Of a stretch of DNA of 33,481 nt, positions 16,314-25,409 are shown piece by piece. Under the pieces are notes generated by a model. The model saw only the letters and a program-made list of their open reading frames with translations, was not told the DNA's origin and did not search any database. How positions within the stretch are numbered: the stretch's first letter is position 1; the number at the start of each line of letters is the position of its first letter. Origin of the DNA: Lysobacterales bacterium (GTDB lineage: Bacteria; Pseudomonadota; Gammaproteobacteria; Xanthomonadales; SZUA-36); NCBI GenBank assembly GCA_013002505.1, contig JABDJL010000166.1, positions 1 to 33,481 on the forward strand, written 5' to 3'. Both the position numbers and the translations under genes were made by a program.

Positions 16314-18500
16314 TCAAAACTCCTGGGGGTCCACGTCAACTGACCAGCGTACTCTGCGCGCCTCAGGCAAAGCGCTGACTTGTGGCAGCCAGTGGCCCAG
16401 GGACTGCTGTAACCCTGATCGAGTCTCGCTTTGCAATAACAGGTACCAACGCACCCGTCCGCCGCGGCGTTCCATCAGTGCCGGAAATGGTCCGTGTACC
16501 CTGGCTTCGCCATGCACGCAGCAAGCGGCGGCGCGTTCGAGCATGGCTTGTACCGCCTCGCGTTTCGCGGCCTCGGCGCGCAGCACCGCCTGGAAGCTGA
16601 ACGGCGGCAGCTTTGCCAGCCGTCGCTCCTCGAGCAAGGCAGTGGCAAATGCTTCGTATCCCTCGCCCACCAGGGTCTCGAGCAATGGGTGATCCGGATG
16701 ATGCGTCTGCATGATGACCGTCCCCGGGCTCTGGGCTCTTCCGGCGCGTCCGGCAACCTGGATTAACAATTGACCCATGCGTTCGGTGGCGCGGAAGTCT
16801 GCGCTGTAAAAAGCCTGGTCGAGACTCAGAACAACCACCAGTGTCACCGCCGGGAAGTGGTGCCCCTTGGCCAGCATCTGGGTGCCGACCAGGATGCAGG
16901 GTTGCCCCTTGCGCACCTCGCCGGTCATGGCTTCGAATGAACCCTTGCGCGAGAACTGGTCACGATCGAAGCGATACAACGGTACCGAATCAAAGCGCTG
17001 GCCCAGCAATTGCTCCAACTGCTGGGTGCCTTCACCGGCGCCTTGCAACGCGTCTGCACGGCAGTCAGGACACAAATGAGGCACCGGTTGCCGGTATGTG
17101 CAGTGGTGACAAATCAAGACCCGGTCGTTGCGGTGCCAGGTCATGTTTGCGTCACACTGGCGACAACTGGCGTGCCAGCCACATTCATGGCACAGCAACA
17201 CGGGGGCATAGCCACGCCGGTTCAGAAATACCAGTACCTGCTCACCCCGCTCGAGTGTTGCAGCTATCGCACCGGTCACCGGCTCCGAAAGTCCGTGCTT
17301 CGCGTTGACCGTGCGCATGTCCTGCACCTGCCACCGCGGCTGTTTCGCGCCACTGGCCCTCTGCCGCAGGCGATTCCAGCCATAGCGGCCGCGCTGCGCA
17401 TTGCGCAGGGACTCGAGCGAGGGTGTTGCCGTGCCAAGCACAACAGGGACTCCCAGGTCAGATGCCCTCTTGACCGCCACGTCCCGCGCGGAAAACCGGA
17501 ATCCGTCCTGTTGCTTGAACGAGGCATCATGTGACTCATCCATGATGATCAGCCCCGGTTCGGGTAATGGCAGGAACAGCGCTGAGCGTGTACCCAGCAA
17601 AAGTCGCGCCCTGCCGGAACGGGCGTCGGCCCAGGTGCGCAGCCGCTCGCCTTCGGACAAGCCTGAATGGTACACCGCGGGCTGCAGGCCGAGTCGCTCA
17701 GAAAATCGACGTATAAGTTGCGGTGTCAGCCCAATCTCGGGCACCAGCACCAGTGCTTGCCGCCCGGCTTTGAGCACATCCACGATCAGGCGCAGGTAAA
17801 CCTCGGTCTTGCCGCTGCCGGTCACCCCGTCAAGCAGGTGACACCGAAACTTGCCGAGATCTGCGCTGATGGCAGCCAACGCCACCGATTGCTCGGCCGT
17901 CAGCGTTGGCCCTTGCTGCGCTCTTATCGCGGCCCTCGAACTGGGATTCTTGCGCAACCAGCCCTGCTCGACCAGGCGCTCTGACACCTGGGTCCAGGCG
18001 CTGCTCCAGGCCCTGAGTCGTTCAACGGTCAACGGCCCTGAACTGGCCATTTCGAGAAGTTCGTACTGGCGGCGGGCTTTGCCCACTGGAAGTTCGAGGC
18101 GTTCTGAGCCTGCCCGGGTCAGGCAGTATTCCACTGGTTCTGCCGGGATTCTACCCTTGCGCTTGCGCAGCGCGGGCGGCAGGGCATTGAAGTAAACCTC
18201 GCCGGGAGGATGACGGTAATAAGTTGCACACCACCGTAACAGCGCCACCAATTCACCATTTAACAATGGTTTACCTTCATCCAAAACGCGCCGGACAGAC
18301 AGAATTCGTGATTCTGGCAGGTCGCTTTTTTGACGGTAGCCACATACCAGCCCAACCCTGTCTGCATTGCCGAATGGCACTAAAACCCTTGTTCCTAAAG
18401 GTATTTCTACAGGTGCTTCGGGACAACGGTAGTCGAACAAGTCGGCAAGCGGCAGGGGTATTGCGACCCTCAGGTAGGGGTTTAGTGCGGGCGGGTTCAT
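16314..18500 (-). CDS. priA: Primosomal replication protein N' (PriA helicase)
   Basis: PriA recognises stalled or repaired forks and reloads the replicative helicase. The 728-residue protein has the N-terminal 3'-DNA-binding domain (about 1-105), a winged-helix region, Walker A GVTGSGKT at 225-232, and a Walker B box DESH at 321-324. The zinc-binding insert has all eight cysteines: 437, 440, 446, 449, 464, 467, 477 and 480. Helicase C-terminal motifs include VGTQMLAKGHHFP and QVAGRAGRA. E. coli has DEEH where this protein has DESH; the substitution leaves the catalytic Asp-Glu pair intact. The ATG at 18500 is adopted. The gene is divergent from mscL and sits upstream of, but well separated from, the MoxR gene. 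Confidence 0.97.
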   Translation of the reverse strand: MNPPALNPYLRVAIPLPLADLFDYRCPEAPVEIPLGTRVLVPFGNADRVGLVCGYRQKSDLPESRILSVRRVLDEGKPLLNGELVALLRWCATYYRHPPGEVYFNALPPALRKRKGRIPAEPVEYCLTRAGSERLELPVGKARRQYELLEMASSGPLTVERLRAWSSAWTQVSERLVEQGWLRKNPSSRAAIRAQQGPTLTAEQSVALAAISADLGKFRCHLLDGVTGSGKTEVYLRLIVDVLKAGRQALVLVPEIGLTPQLIRRFSERLGLQPAVYHSGLSEGERLRTWADARSGRARLLLGTRSALFLPLPEPGLIIMDESHDASFKQQDGFRFSARDVAVKRASDLGVPVVLGTATPSLESLRNAQRGRYGWNRLRQRASGAKQPRWQVQDMRTVNAKHGLSEPVTGAIAATLERGEQVLVFLNRRGYAPVLLCHECGWHASCRQCDANMTWHRNDRVLICHHCTYRQPVPHLCPDCRADALQGAGEGTQQLEQLLGQRFDSVPLYRFDRDQFSRKGSFEAMTGEVRKGQPCILVGTQMLAKGHHFPAVTLVVVLSLDQAFYSADFRATERMGQLLIQVAGRAGRAQSPGTVIMQTHHPDHPLLETLVGEGYEAFATALLEERRLAKLPPFSFQAVLRAEAAKREAVQAMLERAAACCVHGEARVHGPFPALMERRGGRVRWYLLLQSETRSGLQQSLGHWLPQVSALPEARRVRWSVDVDPQEF

Positions 18501-18533
18501 GAACGGCGATTCTACCAGCCTGGCGCCAGGTCA

Positions 18534-18563
18534 ATGACAGCGTAAGCCAAAATTGGCTAGTAT
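18534..18563 (+). promoter_or_regulatory. Possible mscL promoter
   Basis: ATGACA at 18534-18539 (five of six -35 matches) and TAGTAT at 18558-18563 (four of six -10 matches) are 18 bases apart. The predicted start is about 57 bases before the mscL ATG. This is a moderate match only. Confidence 0.3.
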
Positions 18564-18626
18564 CTCGGCACGCCCGGAGTTCAAAACGCGGGTGACAACA
18601 AGCTAACCTGCAATGGGAGAATTTCA

Positions 18627-19028
18627 ATGAGTATGATGTCAGAGTTCAAGAGCTTTGCGATGCGTGGAAACGTCGTCGACATGGCGGTCGGTATTATCAT
18701 CGGCGGCGCCTTCGGAAAAATCGTTTCTTCCTTCGTTAACGATGTGTTGATGCCGCCCATCGGCATGGCGCTGGGCGGAGTTGATTTTTCCGATCTGGCC
18801 GTGACCCTGAAAGAAGCGGCGGGCGAAGCCGCGGCGGTCACCATCAACTATGGTTCGTTCATCCAGACCGTGGTGGATTTCGTGATTATCGCGTTTGCGA
18901 TCTTCATCGCCATCAAGGGAATGAACAACATGAAGAAGAAGGAAGAAGAAGCACCTGCCGAGCCGCCAAAACCTTCAGCAGAGGTTCAATTGTTGACGGA
19001 AATCCGGGATTCGCTCAAAAATAGCTGA
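18627..19028 (+). CDS. mscL: Large-conductance mechanosensitive channel MscL
   Basis: MscL opens in response to membrane tension and releases solutes during hypo-osmotic shock; it forms a homopentamer in the inner membrane. The 133-residue product has the amphipathic start [12 protein letters not shown], the first membrane helix [20 protein letters not shown] (the channel-lining helix, about 16-40), a periplasmic loop, a second membrane helix (about 78-97), and a charged C-terminal bundle. GGGAG seven bases before the ATG supports the start, though an in-frame ATG two or three codons later is possible. It is monocistronic and ends at a strong terminator shared with prc. Confidence 0.97.
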   Translation: MSMMSEFKSFAMRGNVVDMAVGIIIGGAFGKIVSSFVNDVLMPPIGMALGGVDFSDLAVTLKEAAGEAAAVTINYGSFIQTVVDFVIIAFAIFIAIKGMNNMKKKEEEAPAEPPKPSAEVQLLTEIRDSLKNS

Positions 19029-19064
19029 AGATTGAATTCCTGAAAGGACTCAAATTTCCAAGAT

Positions 19065-19093
19065 AAAAACGCCGCCCACGGGGCGGCGTTTTT
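19065..19093. terminator. Bidirectional Rho-independent terminator (mscL / prc)
   Basis: An eight-base-pair GC stem, CGCCGCCC with GGGCGGCG around an ACG loop (19070-19088), is flanked by AAAAA on the left and TTTTT on the right. It can therefore stop transcription both from mscL on the plus strand and from prc on the minus strand. Confidence 0.92.
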
Positions 19094-19110
19094 ATTGCCT
19101 TGAGAAAGGT

Positions 19111-21258
19111 CTAGTTAACGGATTCGCTATGAGAATTCGCTTCAAGGATGGCCAGCTGGCTTTGCAGCAATCCTTCATCGTCCAACTCGATCATGTCTGC
19201 CACGATCCGCGCAGATTCGCGCAACAAGAGGTCCGGCCGGTCATCTTCATCCTCGTCTTCGTTATCATCCCGGTCGGCACCCTCGACATCGTCCAACGAC
19301 GTGATGACACTGTCACCATCCAGCAATGGGCCGATTTTCTCGCGCTGTTCCTCGCGTGCTTTGCGCTTCGCTTCGCGTTCTTCCATTTCCGTGCGGCGCG
19401 CCGTTTCCAGCAACGAAACGCTGTGATCATCGTTATTGCGGTTGAACTCATCAATATCATTGAGCAACCAGTCGAATTCCTGGTCTTCGGCTGTACGCCC
19501 CTGGTAGCGGAAGTCGGTCACGGCCAGCAAGCGGCTTAAATCGTCGGCGGCGTCATATTCCGCCGGCTCTATACGCGTCCAGGGCAAGGCGTTGTCGAGT
19601 GAGCGCTCACCGTAATCCTCGGGGTCACCCGCCGAGGGGAACTTGATATCCGGAATCACGCCCTTGTTCTGGGTCGAACCCCCATTGACGCGAAAGAACT
19701 GCGCCATGGTGATTTTTAACTGGCCCATGCTCGGTGTCTCAGATCGGCCATAATCGTCGAGGTCGACGAGACTCTGGACGGTGCCTTTTCCAAAGGTCGT
19801 CTCACCAATAATCAGGCCACGCCCGTAATCCTGGATGGCGGCTGCAAAAATTTCACTGGCCGATGCGCTGTAGCGATTTACCAGCACCGCCATCGGTCCA
19901 TCCCAGGCCATACCGGCATCGGTGTCTTCCTCGGTGCTGATACGCCCGGATGAATTGCGCACCTGAACCACCGGTCCCTGGTCAATAAACAGGCCAGTCA
20001 GGGTCGTCGCTTCGAGCAATGAGCCACCGCCGTTGTTGCGCAGGTCCATCACAATACCTTCAACACCGTCAGCCTTCATCTCGTTAATCAGTCGGCGCAC
20101 GTCGCGCGTGCTGGAACGGTAATCCGGGGTGTTCATGGCGCGGCCATTGAAGTCGAGATAGAACACCGGCAGGTCAATCACGCCAACCTTGACCAGTGCT
20201 CCGTTTTCGCGCGATACCTCGATGACGCGGCTCTTGGCTGCCTGCTCTTCGAGCTTGACCTCGTTGCGCACAATATCGATCACTGAACTGGGGCCGTCGA
20301 TGCCGGCGTCCTCTGGCAGTACTTCGAGGCGCACGACCGTATCTTTGGGCCCGCGTATCAGGTCTACGACGTCATCAACGCGCCACCCGATCACGTCAAC
20401 CATCTTGCCTTGCCGGCCCTGGCCAACGGCGATGACCCGGTCGCCAGCCTGCAGGCGTCCATCGCGGTCTGCCGGCCCGCCGGTGACAATGCTGGCAATA
20501 CTCGTGTATTCATTTTCCCGGCCCAGCAAGGCGCCGATACCCTCGAGAGAGAGCTTCATTGAAATTTCAAAGTTTTCCGAACTGCGCGGAGACATGTAGG
20601 CCGTGTGCGGCTCGATCGCCTGCGCAAAGGCATTCATGAACAACTGGAATATGTCTTCAGAGTTCAGTTCACCGATGCGCCGGTCAAGGTTTTCGTATCG
20701 CTCGTCGAGCGTCTCTACGATGGCCTCGTCTTCCTTACCCGCCAGCTTCAGCCGCAGGTAATCGTTTTTGACCCGTTTGCGCCAGATGTCATCCAATTCG
20801 GCCTGGCTGGCCACCCAGTCACTTTCCGAGCGGTCGAAGACATATTCCTCGTCGACCGTGAAGTCGAAGGGCTGCTTCAGCAGCTCACGGGCATAGGCCA
20901 CGCGCTGCCTGACCCGATCGGCATAAACATTGAAAATATCGTAGGCAGGCGTCAGGTCGGAGTGGCGCAGCGCATCGTCCAGGCCATCGCGGAATCGTTC
21001 GAAAGCGGCGATATCCGTGGCCAGGAAGTAACTCAGGTTCGGGTCGAGCAATTTCAGGTAGCCTTCGAAAATGTCGCTCGAAAGCAGGTTATCCAGGCGC
21101 GTGGACTTGTAGTGCCAGTTGGTCAGGAACTTGGTCGCCAGGTTGCTGGCAAAGCGCTGTTCCATATTTGGCTTGAGCGCGATCGGCTGGCTGTCCGGGA
21201 CCGAAGCCCAGGCAATACCGCTGATGACGACCAATAACAGTAGTTTTTTAAATCTCAA
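19111..21258 (-). CDS. prc: Tail-specific (carboxy-terminal processing) protease Prc/Tsp
   Basis: Prc is a periplasmic serine protease that degrades proteins from their C-termini; in E. coli it processes PBP3 and, with NlpI, controls the murein hydrolase MepS. This copy has 715 residues with a signal peptide (about 1-18), an N-terminal helical domain, a PDZ domain (about 220-310), and the protease core. The predicted Ser-Lys dyad is S466 in SASASEIF and K491 in TFGKGTVQ, with the same 25-residue spacing as E. coli S430/K455. An acidic stretch near residues 665-680 is rich in Asp and Glu. I chose the TTG at 21258, because GGAG lies eight bases upstream and the product then starts directly with its signal peptide; the frame is open to a TTG at 21285. 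Confidence 0.93.
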   Translation of the reverse strand: MRFKKLLLLVVISGIAWASVPDSQPIALKPNMEQRFASNLATKFLTNWHYKSTRLDNLLSSDIFEGYLKLLDPNLSYFLATDIAAFERFRDGLDDALRHSDLTPAYDIFNVYADRVRQRVAYARELLKQPFDFTVDEEYVFDRSESDWVASQAELDDIWRKRVKNDYLRLKLAGKEDEAIVETLDERYENLDRRIGELNSEDIFQLFMNAFAQAIEPHTAYMSPRSSENFEISMKLSLEGIGALLGRENEYTSIASIVTGGPADRDGRLQAGDRVIAVGQGRQGKMVDVIGWRVDDVVDLIRGPKDTVVRLEVLPEDAGIDGPSSVIDIVRNEVKLEEQAAKSRVIEVSRENGALVKVGVIDLPVFYLDFNGRAMNTPDYRSSTRDVRRLINEMKADGVEGIVMDLRNNGGGSLLEATTLTGLFIDQGPVVQVRNSSGRISTEEDTDAGMAWDGPMAVLVNRYSASASEIFAAAIQDYGRGLIIGETTFGKGTVQSLVDLDDYGRSETPSMGQLKITMAQFFRVNGGSTQNKGVIPDIKFPSAGDPEDYGERSLDNALPWTRIEPAEYDAADDLSRLLAVTDFRYQGRTAEDQEFDWLLNDIDEFNRNNDDHSVSLLETARRTEMEEREAKRKAREEQREKIGPLLDGDSVITSLDDVEGADRDDNEDEDEDDRPDLLLRESARIVADMIELDDEGLLQSQLAILEANSHSESVN

Positions 21259-21305
21259 TTCACTCACTCCGTCAAAGCCCTGCAACGCCTTTCACGTAAA
21301 CACTC

Positions 21306-21325
21306 GTGGTCTATTTAATGACCAC
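21306..21325. promoter_or_regulatory. Inverted repeat upstream of prc
   Basis: GTGGTC (21306-21311) and GACCAC (21320-21325) form a perfect six-base inverted repeat around TATTTAAT. It lies about 50-70 bases upstream of the prc start, where a promoter would be expected, so an operator is possible. No matching regulator is visible in the window. Confidence 0.3.
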
Positions 21326-21394
21326 CTCGCACGCTATTGGTTGCAATTAAGCCAGTAAACATGGCCCTAAAGCAAGGGTCGAAAGTACCATCGT

Positions 21395-22399
21395 TTACCG
21401 CGCAAGCCCAGCCACCTCGACCAGCCCGGATTCTTCCGCCATCTGGTCGGCATGGTAGGAGGACCTCACTAATGGCCCTGAAGCCACGTGTGTAAAACCC
21501 ATTTCGGCGCCCACGGCGGCCAGGGAATCGAACTCTTCAGGCGTCCAGTAGCGTATTACAGGGTGGTGATGTGGCGTTGGCTGCAAGTATTGGCCGATGG
21601 TAATCATGTCAACGTCATGCTGACGCAAATCGCGCATGGCCTGTTCAACCTGCTCGCGGGTTTCGCCGAGCCCCAGCATGATCCCGGACTTGGTCGGGAT
21701 ACCCGGGTGTCCGGCCTTGAAACGCTGCAGCAGGTTCAGCGACCAGCGGTAGTCGGCGCCGGGGCGCACGTCGCGATACAGCGGCTCGACAGTTTCCAGG
21801 TTGTGGTTGAACACGTCGGGCGGATTGGCCGCCAGTATTTCCAGCGCCCGGTCCATGCGGCCCTTGCCGCGAAAATCGGGCACCAGCACCTCGATCTTCG
21901 TACCCGGGCTTTGCTCGCGAATACGCGCGATACAGTCAACGAAATGACCGGCACCGCCATCGCGCAGGTCATCACGGTCGACCGAGGTTATGACCACGTA
22001 ACGCAGGCCCATCGCCTCGATAGTGTTGGCCAGGTTTTGTGGTTCTGACGTATCAGGCGGGCGCGGCCGGCCGTGAGCCACGTCACAGAACGAACAGCGG
22101 CGGGTGCAGATATCACCCAGGATCATGAACGTTGCCGTACCCTTGGAAAAACACTCGTGAATGTTCGGGCAACTGGCTTCCTCACAAACCGTGACCAGGT
22201 CGCTGGCCCGCAGTCGTGACTTGAGTTTCTGAACGGCATTGCCGGATGGCAGGCGGACCCTGATCCATGGCGGCTTGCGCAGCGCGGGCGCAGCGCTGTC
22301 GAAGCTTGCCGTGTTGCGCGCCATCTTGTCCGAACCGAGTTGTTTTGCACCGGTTTGGACCTCGACCACGTCGATAGGAATGTTTCGTTGCTCAGTCAC
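21395..22399 (-). CDS. lipA: Lipoyl synthase LipA
   Basis: LipA is a radical-SAM enzyme that inserts two sulfur atoms into the octanoyl chain carried on lipoyl domains of the E2 and H proteins. The 334-residue product has both iron-sulfur cluster motifs: C72-EEAS-C77-PNIHE-C83 for the auxiliary cluster and C98-TRR-C102-SF-C105 for the SAM cluster. The C-terminal RSSY, which holds the serine ligand of the auxiliary cluster, is present near residue 313. It starts with a GTG overlapping the lipB stop codon by four bases, so it is translationally coupled to lipB and works on LipB's product. It is the last gene of the long minus-strand run. Confidence 0.97.
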   Translation of the reverse strand: MTEQRNIPIDVVEVQTGAKQLGSDKMARNTASFDSAAPALRKPPWIRVRLPSGNAVQKLKSRLRASDLVTVCEEASCPNIHECFSKGTATFMILGDICTRRCSFCDVAHGRPRPPDTSEPQNLANTIEAMGLRYVVITSVDRDDLRDGGAGHFVDCIARIREQSPGTKIEVLVPDFRGKGRMDRALEILAANPPDVFNHNLETVEPLYRDVRPGADYRWSLNLLQRFKAGHPGIPTKSGIMLGLGETREQVEQAMRDLRQHDVDMITIGQYLQPTPHHHPVIRYWTPEEFDSLAAVGAEMGFTHVASGPLVRSSYHADQMAEESGLVEVAGLAR

Positions 22400-23103
22400 G
22401 CCATGTCCATGTTTTTGCCAGAACGATAATCGGCCTGGTATTCAATAGTCTCACCAAACCCCAGTTGCGCGGCGAGGCGCGAGACTAATTGCCCGCGAAC
22501 CACGTCCAGCGAAACCGGGCCGAACCGAGCCAGGCAGGTCACCTTGAGCCCTGAAAATCCGCAGGGGTTGATTCGCTCGAAGGGTTCCGTGTCCATGTCA
22601 ATATTGAATGCCAGGCCGTGAAACGAACAACCCCGCCGCACACGGAGCCCCAGTGCCGCGATCTTGACACCGTCAACGTACACGCCGGGCGCGCCCGGCA
22701 TGCGGTCTCCGTTCACCCCGTAGTCGGCCAACACCTCAATCACCGCCGCTTCGATTCGTGTCACCAGCTCCCGCACACCAATGCCCAGGCGCCTGAGGTT
22801 CAGCAGAGGATAGACGACGATTTGGCCCGGGCCGTGATAGGTCACCTGGCCGCCCCGATCCACGTTCAATACCGGTATATCGCCGGGCGCCAGCAGGTGT
22901 TCTGCGCGGCCGGCCTGGCCCAGCGTAAACACCGGTTGATGCTCCAGCACCCATAGTTCGTCTGCGGTGGATTCATCCCGGGTATCGGTAAACTCCTGCA
23001 TGGCGCGCCACACCGGCTCGTAATCCTGGAGGCCCAGTGTGTGCACCCTGAGACTACCCGGATGGTTATCCGGACCGGGGCTCGCTGGAGCAGGCATATT
23101 CAC
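22396..23103 (-). CDS. lipB: Lipoyl(octanoyl) transferase LipB
   Basis: LipB moves octanoate from octanoyl-ACP onto lipoyl domains, providing the substrate for LipA. The catalytic pair is K147 (in [10 protein letters not shown]) and C181 (in INPCG), spaced 34 residues apart as in E. coli K135/C169. Other family blocks are [18 protein letters not shown] near 83-100 and HGLAFNID near 162. The 235-residue length is slightly above average because of a proline-rich N-terminus. The GTG at 23103 overlaps the ybeD stop; an ATG two codons later is an alternative. Confidence 0.96.
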   Translation of the reverse strand: MNMPAPASPGPDNHPGSLRVHTLGLQDYEPVWRAMQEFTDTRDESTADELWVLEHQPVFTLGQAGRAEHLLAPGDIPVLNVDRGGQVTYHGPGQIVVYPLLNLRRLGIGVRELVTRIEAAVIEVLADYGVNGDRMPGAPGVYVDGVKIAALGLRVRRGCSFHGLAFNIDMDTEPFERINPCGFSGLKVTCLARFGPVSLDVVRGQLVSRLAAQLGFGETIEYQADYRSGKNMDMA

Positions 23104-23369
23104 AATGCCATCAGCACCTGTTCACAATCGGTCAGGTCCTGGTAGATACGATCGAGTTGCGGCCGTGACTCGGCCTTGACCGTGATGGTTACGGAGACGA
23201 AATTGCCGGCGCCGCTAGGACGTGCCACCACTGCAGAGTCCGACCACGCGCTGGCGTGGCGGAACACGATTTCGCGAACAATGCTTTCGAATTCGTCGCT
23301 GGCTCGGCCCATAGCCTTGATCGGAAATGCGCAGGGAAACTCCAGCAGGCTGGACAGTTCACTCGTCAT
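23100..23369 (-). CDS. ybeD: YbeD family protein (DUF493)
   Basis: An 89-residue cytosolic protein with the DUF493 pattern: [13 protein letters not shown] near the start, a regulatory-type beta-alpha-beta fold, [22 protein letters not shown] in the middle-to-end region (residues about 56-77), and a final short strand. YbeD resembles the ACT-type regulatory domain in shape and is nearly always between dacA and lipB in Gammaproteobacteria; its role is unproven. I chose the ATG at 23369, which overlaps the end of dacA by 11 bases; the frame continues upstream to 23414 but the extra residues are not family-like. Confidence 0.9.
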   Translation of the reverse strand: MTSELSSLLEFPCAFPIKAMGRASDEFESIVREIVFRHASAWSDSAVVARPSGAGNFVSVTITVKAESRPQLDRIYQDLTDCEQVLMAL

Positions 23370-24528
23370 CGCCGAACAAACCTCCGAACCACAACCGCAT
23401 ACCATCCATTGCACGGCCGAAAAAACCTGCCGGCGTCACCGCCTCCAGCGTAACCAGGCCACGGGTTGCAACGATCTCGTCACCGAGCTGAATGCTGATC
23501 CGGCCCACCTGCTGGCCTTCGTCAAGCGGTGCTTTCAACTCTGGTTGCATTTCCAGGCTGGCATCCAGATCATCGTAGCGACCCCGCGGAATCGTGATAA
23601 ACAGGTCCTCACCAATGCCCAGTGCAACTTCCTCCGCCTCGCCTTTCCAGACCTGGGTGCGGGTCAGTTCCTGCCCTGCCTGGTAAAGCTGTACAGTCTC
23701 GAAAAAGCGAAAACCGTAGTTGAGCAGGCTCTGGCTTTCGCTGGCCCGCGACTGCTCTGAGAATGAACCCATGACCACGCTGATCAGGCGCATGCCTTCG
23801 CGCTTGGCCGAGGCAGCGAGACAGTATCCGGCATTTTCGGTGTGGCCGGTCTTGAGCCCGTCCACAGCCGGGTCGCGCCATAACAGGTTGTTACGGTTAT
23901 GTTGCCGGATGTTGTTGAAGCTGTACTCCTTTTCCGAGTACCAGCGGTAGTAGTCCGGAAAATCACGGATGATCGCAATGCTTAGCAGCGCCGTGTCGCG
24001 CGCCGTCGAATAGTGGTTGTCGCCCGGCAAGCCGGTCGAGTTGGTGAAATTGGTGTTCTCCATGCGCAGTTGCTGGGCGTAATAATTCATCACCTGCGCG
24101 AAGGCATCTTCGGTTCCCGCAAGGTGCTCGGCCAGCGCCACGCTGGCGTCATTGCCCGACTGGATAATCAAACCATTCAGTAGTTCTTCGACCGTCACCT
24201 GCATGCTGGGCTCAAGAAACATGCGCGAACCCGGCGTTCGCCAGGCGTTTTCGCTGATATTGACAACCTCGTCGAGCATGACCTCGCCACTGGCCAGTTC
24301 CTGGAACACCACGTAGGAAGTCATCAGCTTGGTGATACTGGCCGGTTCCACGCGATCGTCAGCGTTTTGTTCCACCAACACTTCACCGCTGTTGAAATCC
24401 ATCAGCACGTAGCTGCTGGCGCCCAATTGTGGCGGTGCAGGGGTCGGCATGCCGGGTTTCGGCACCTGGGCGAAGGCCAGGCTGCACACAGACATCAGCA
24501 GGACCCAAATTGTGGCTTTAATTTTCAT
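23359..24528 (-). CDS. dacA: D-alanyl-D-alanine carboxypeptidase (PBP5/6 type)
   Basis: DacA removes the terminal D-alanine from peptidoglycan stem peptides in the periplasm. The 389-residue product has a cleavable signal peptide (about 1-20), and the three penicillin-binding motifs S64-ITK67, S124-GN126 and K226-TG228. The C-terminal beta-rich domain is followed by an amphipathic helix (RAMDGMRLWFGGLFG) that would bind the outer face of the inner membrane, as in E. coli PBP5. The ATG at 24528 is followed by a typical Lys-rich signal start. It lies 80 bases downstream of rlpA and overlaps ybeD. Confidence 0.96.
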   Translation of the reverse strand: MKIKATIWVLLMSVCSLAFAQVPKPGMPTPAPPQLGASSYVLMDFNSGEVLVEQNADDRVEPASITKLMTSYVVFQELASGEVMLDEVVNISENAWRTPGSRMFLEPSMQVTVEELLNGLIIQSGNDASVALAEHLAGTEDAFAQVMNYYAQQLRMENTNFTNSTGLPGDNHYSTARDTALLSIAIIRDFPDYYRWYSEKEYSFNNIRQHNRNNLLWRDPAVDGLKTGHTENAGYCLAASAKREGMRLISVVMGSFSEQSRASESQSLLNYGFRFFETVQLYQAGQELTRTQVWKGEAEEVALGIGEDLFITIPRGRYDDLDASLEMQPELKAPLDEGQQVGRISIQLGDEIVATRGLVTLEAVTPAGFFGRAMDGMRLWFGGLFGDDE

Positions 24529-24608
24529 ATTGATTTCAATGTCTTATTTTAGCCGTAATGTTGGCGATGGGATATCTGTGATATCGGGACAGTCTGCGAC
24601 AAGTTCAC

Positions 24609-25409
24609 TCAGCGCCTCACTTTATGAGGGCGCTCAAGGCCAAGTTCAACGACACGCCTGGATGCCAGTTCAATATCCGATTCATCAGGATAAGGCCCGA
24701 TCCATACCCGGAACAAGCCGCTACCCTGCTCAATGGAAACCGGCTGCAAGTGTTCCTGCATCATCAGGCCGGCCAGTTGCTCAGCGGAATCACGCCTGCT
24801 GAATGCGCCTACCTGCAGGAATGTTCCGCCGGTTACACCGGCCTGTAGGGGTGCCGGTTGTGGTTCATCAAAGGAAATAGCGCGCACTTCCACCCGGGCC
24901 GTGCCTTTTGACGCCATGTCCAACTTCACTGCTGCGCCATAGGAAAGGTCGATCAGGCGGTCTTCGTGAAACGGGCCGCGATCATTGATTTTGACGATTA
25001 CCTTGCGCCCATTGTCCAGGTTGGTCACTTCGGCGTAGGTCGGCAATGGCAGGCTGCGATGCGCTGCCGTGGCCAGGTGCATATCGAATGGCTCGCCGCT
25101 GGACGTGCGCCGGCCATGAAACTTGCTGCCATACCAGGATGCGATTCCGCGCGCCTTGTAACCGGCGCTGCTGTTCATGACGTTGTAACGTTTGCCGAGC
25201 ACCTCGTACGGTGAACGATTGCCATATCGGGCACGCGGCTCCTGGCGGGGCACGGCGTCTTTGACATCGGACGCTGAAAGACTGCGTGTCGAGGGTCCGT
25301 CCGCCGCCTCGCGTTTTTGCGGACCACCACAGGCCTGGATCAGCACCAGCAGGATCAAAAGCGGCAGCAGGCTTTCGCCAATACGGAAGTACTGACCTTT
25401 CAAAATCAC
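24609..25409 (-). CDS. rlpA: Septal-ring lytic transglycosylase RlpA (lipoprotein)
   Basis: RlpA is an outer-membrane lipoprotein; in Pseudomonas aeruginosa it cleaves peptide-free glycan strands at the septum. This 266-residue copy has a lipoprotein signal with C27 (IQACGG), a double-psi beta-barrel domain (about 85-175) containing ASWYGSKFHGRRTSSGE and INDRGPFHEDRLIDLS-type sequence, and a C-terminal SPOR domain (about 190-262) that targets denuded septal glycan. It starts at a GTG overlapping the mltB stop by four bases. The operon position next to mltB and dacA is the usual one. Confidence 0.95.
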   Translation of the reverse strand: MILKGQYFRIGESLLPLLILLVLIQACGGPQKREAADGPSTRSLSASDVKDAVPRQEPRARYGNRSPYEVLGKRYNVMNSSAGYKARGIASWYGSKFHGRRTSSGEPFDMHLATAAHRSLPLPTYAEVTNLDNGRKVIVKINDRGPFHEDRLIDLSYGAAVKLDMASKGTARVEVRAISFDEPQPAPLQAGVTGGTFLQVGAFSRRDSAEQLAGLMMQEHLQPVSIEQGSGLFRVWIGPYPDESDIELASRRVVELGLERPHKVRR

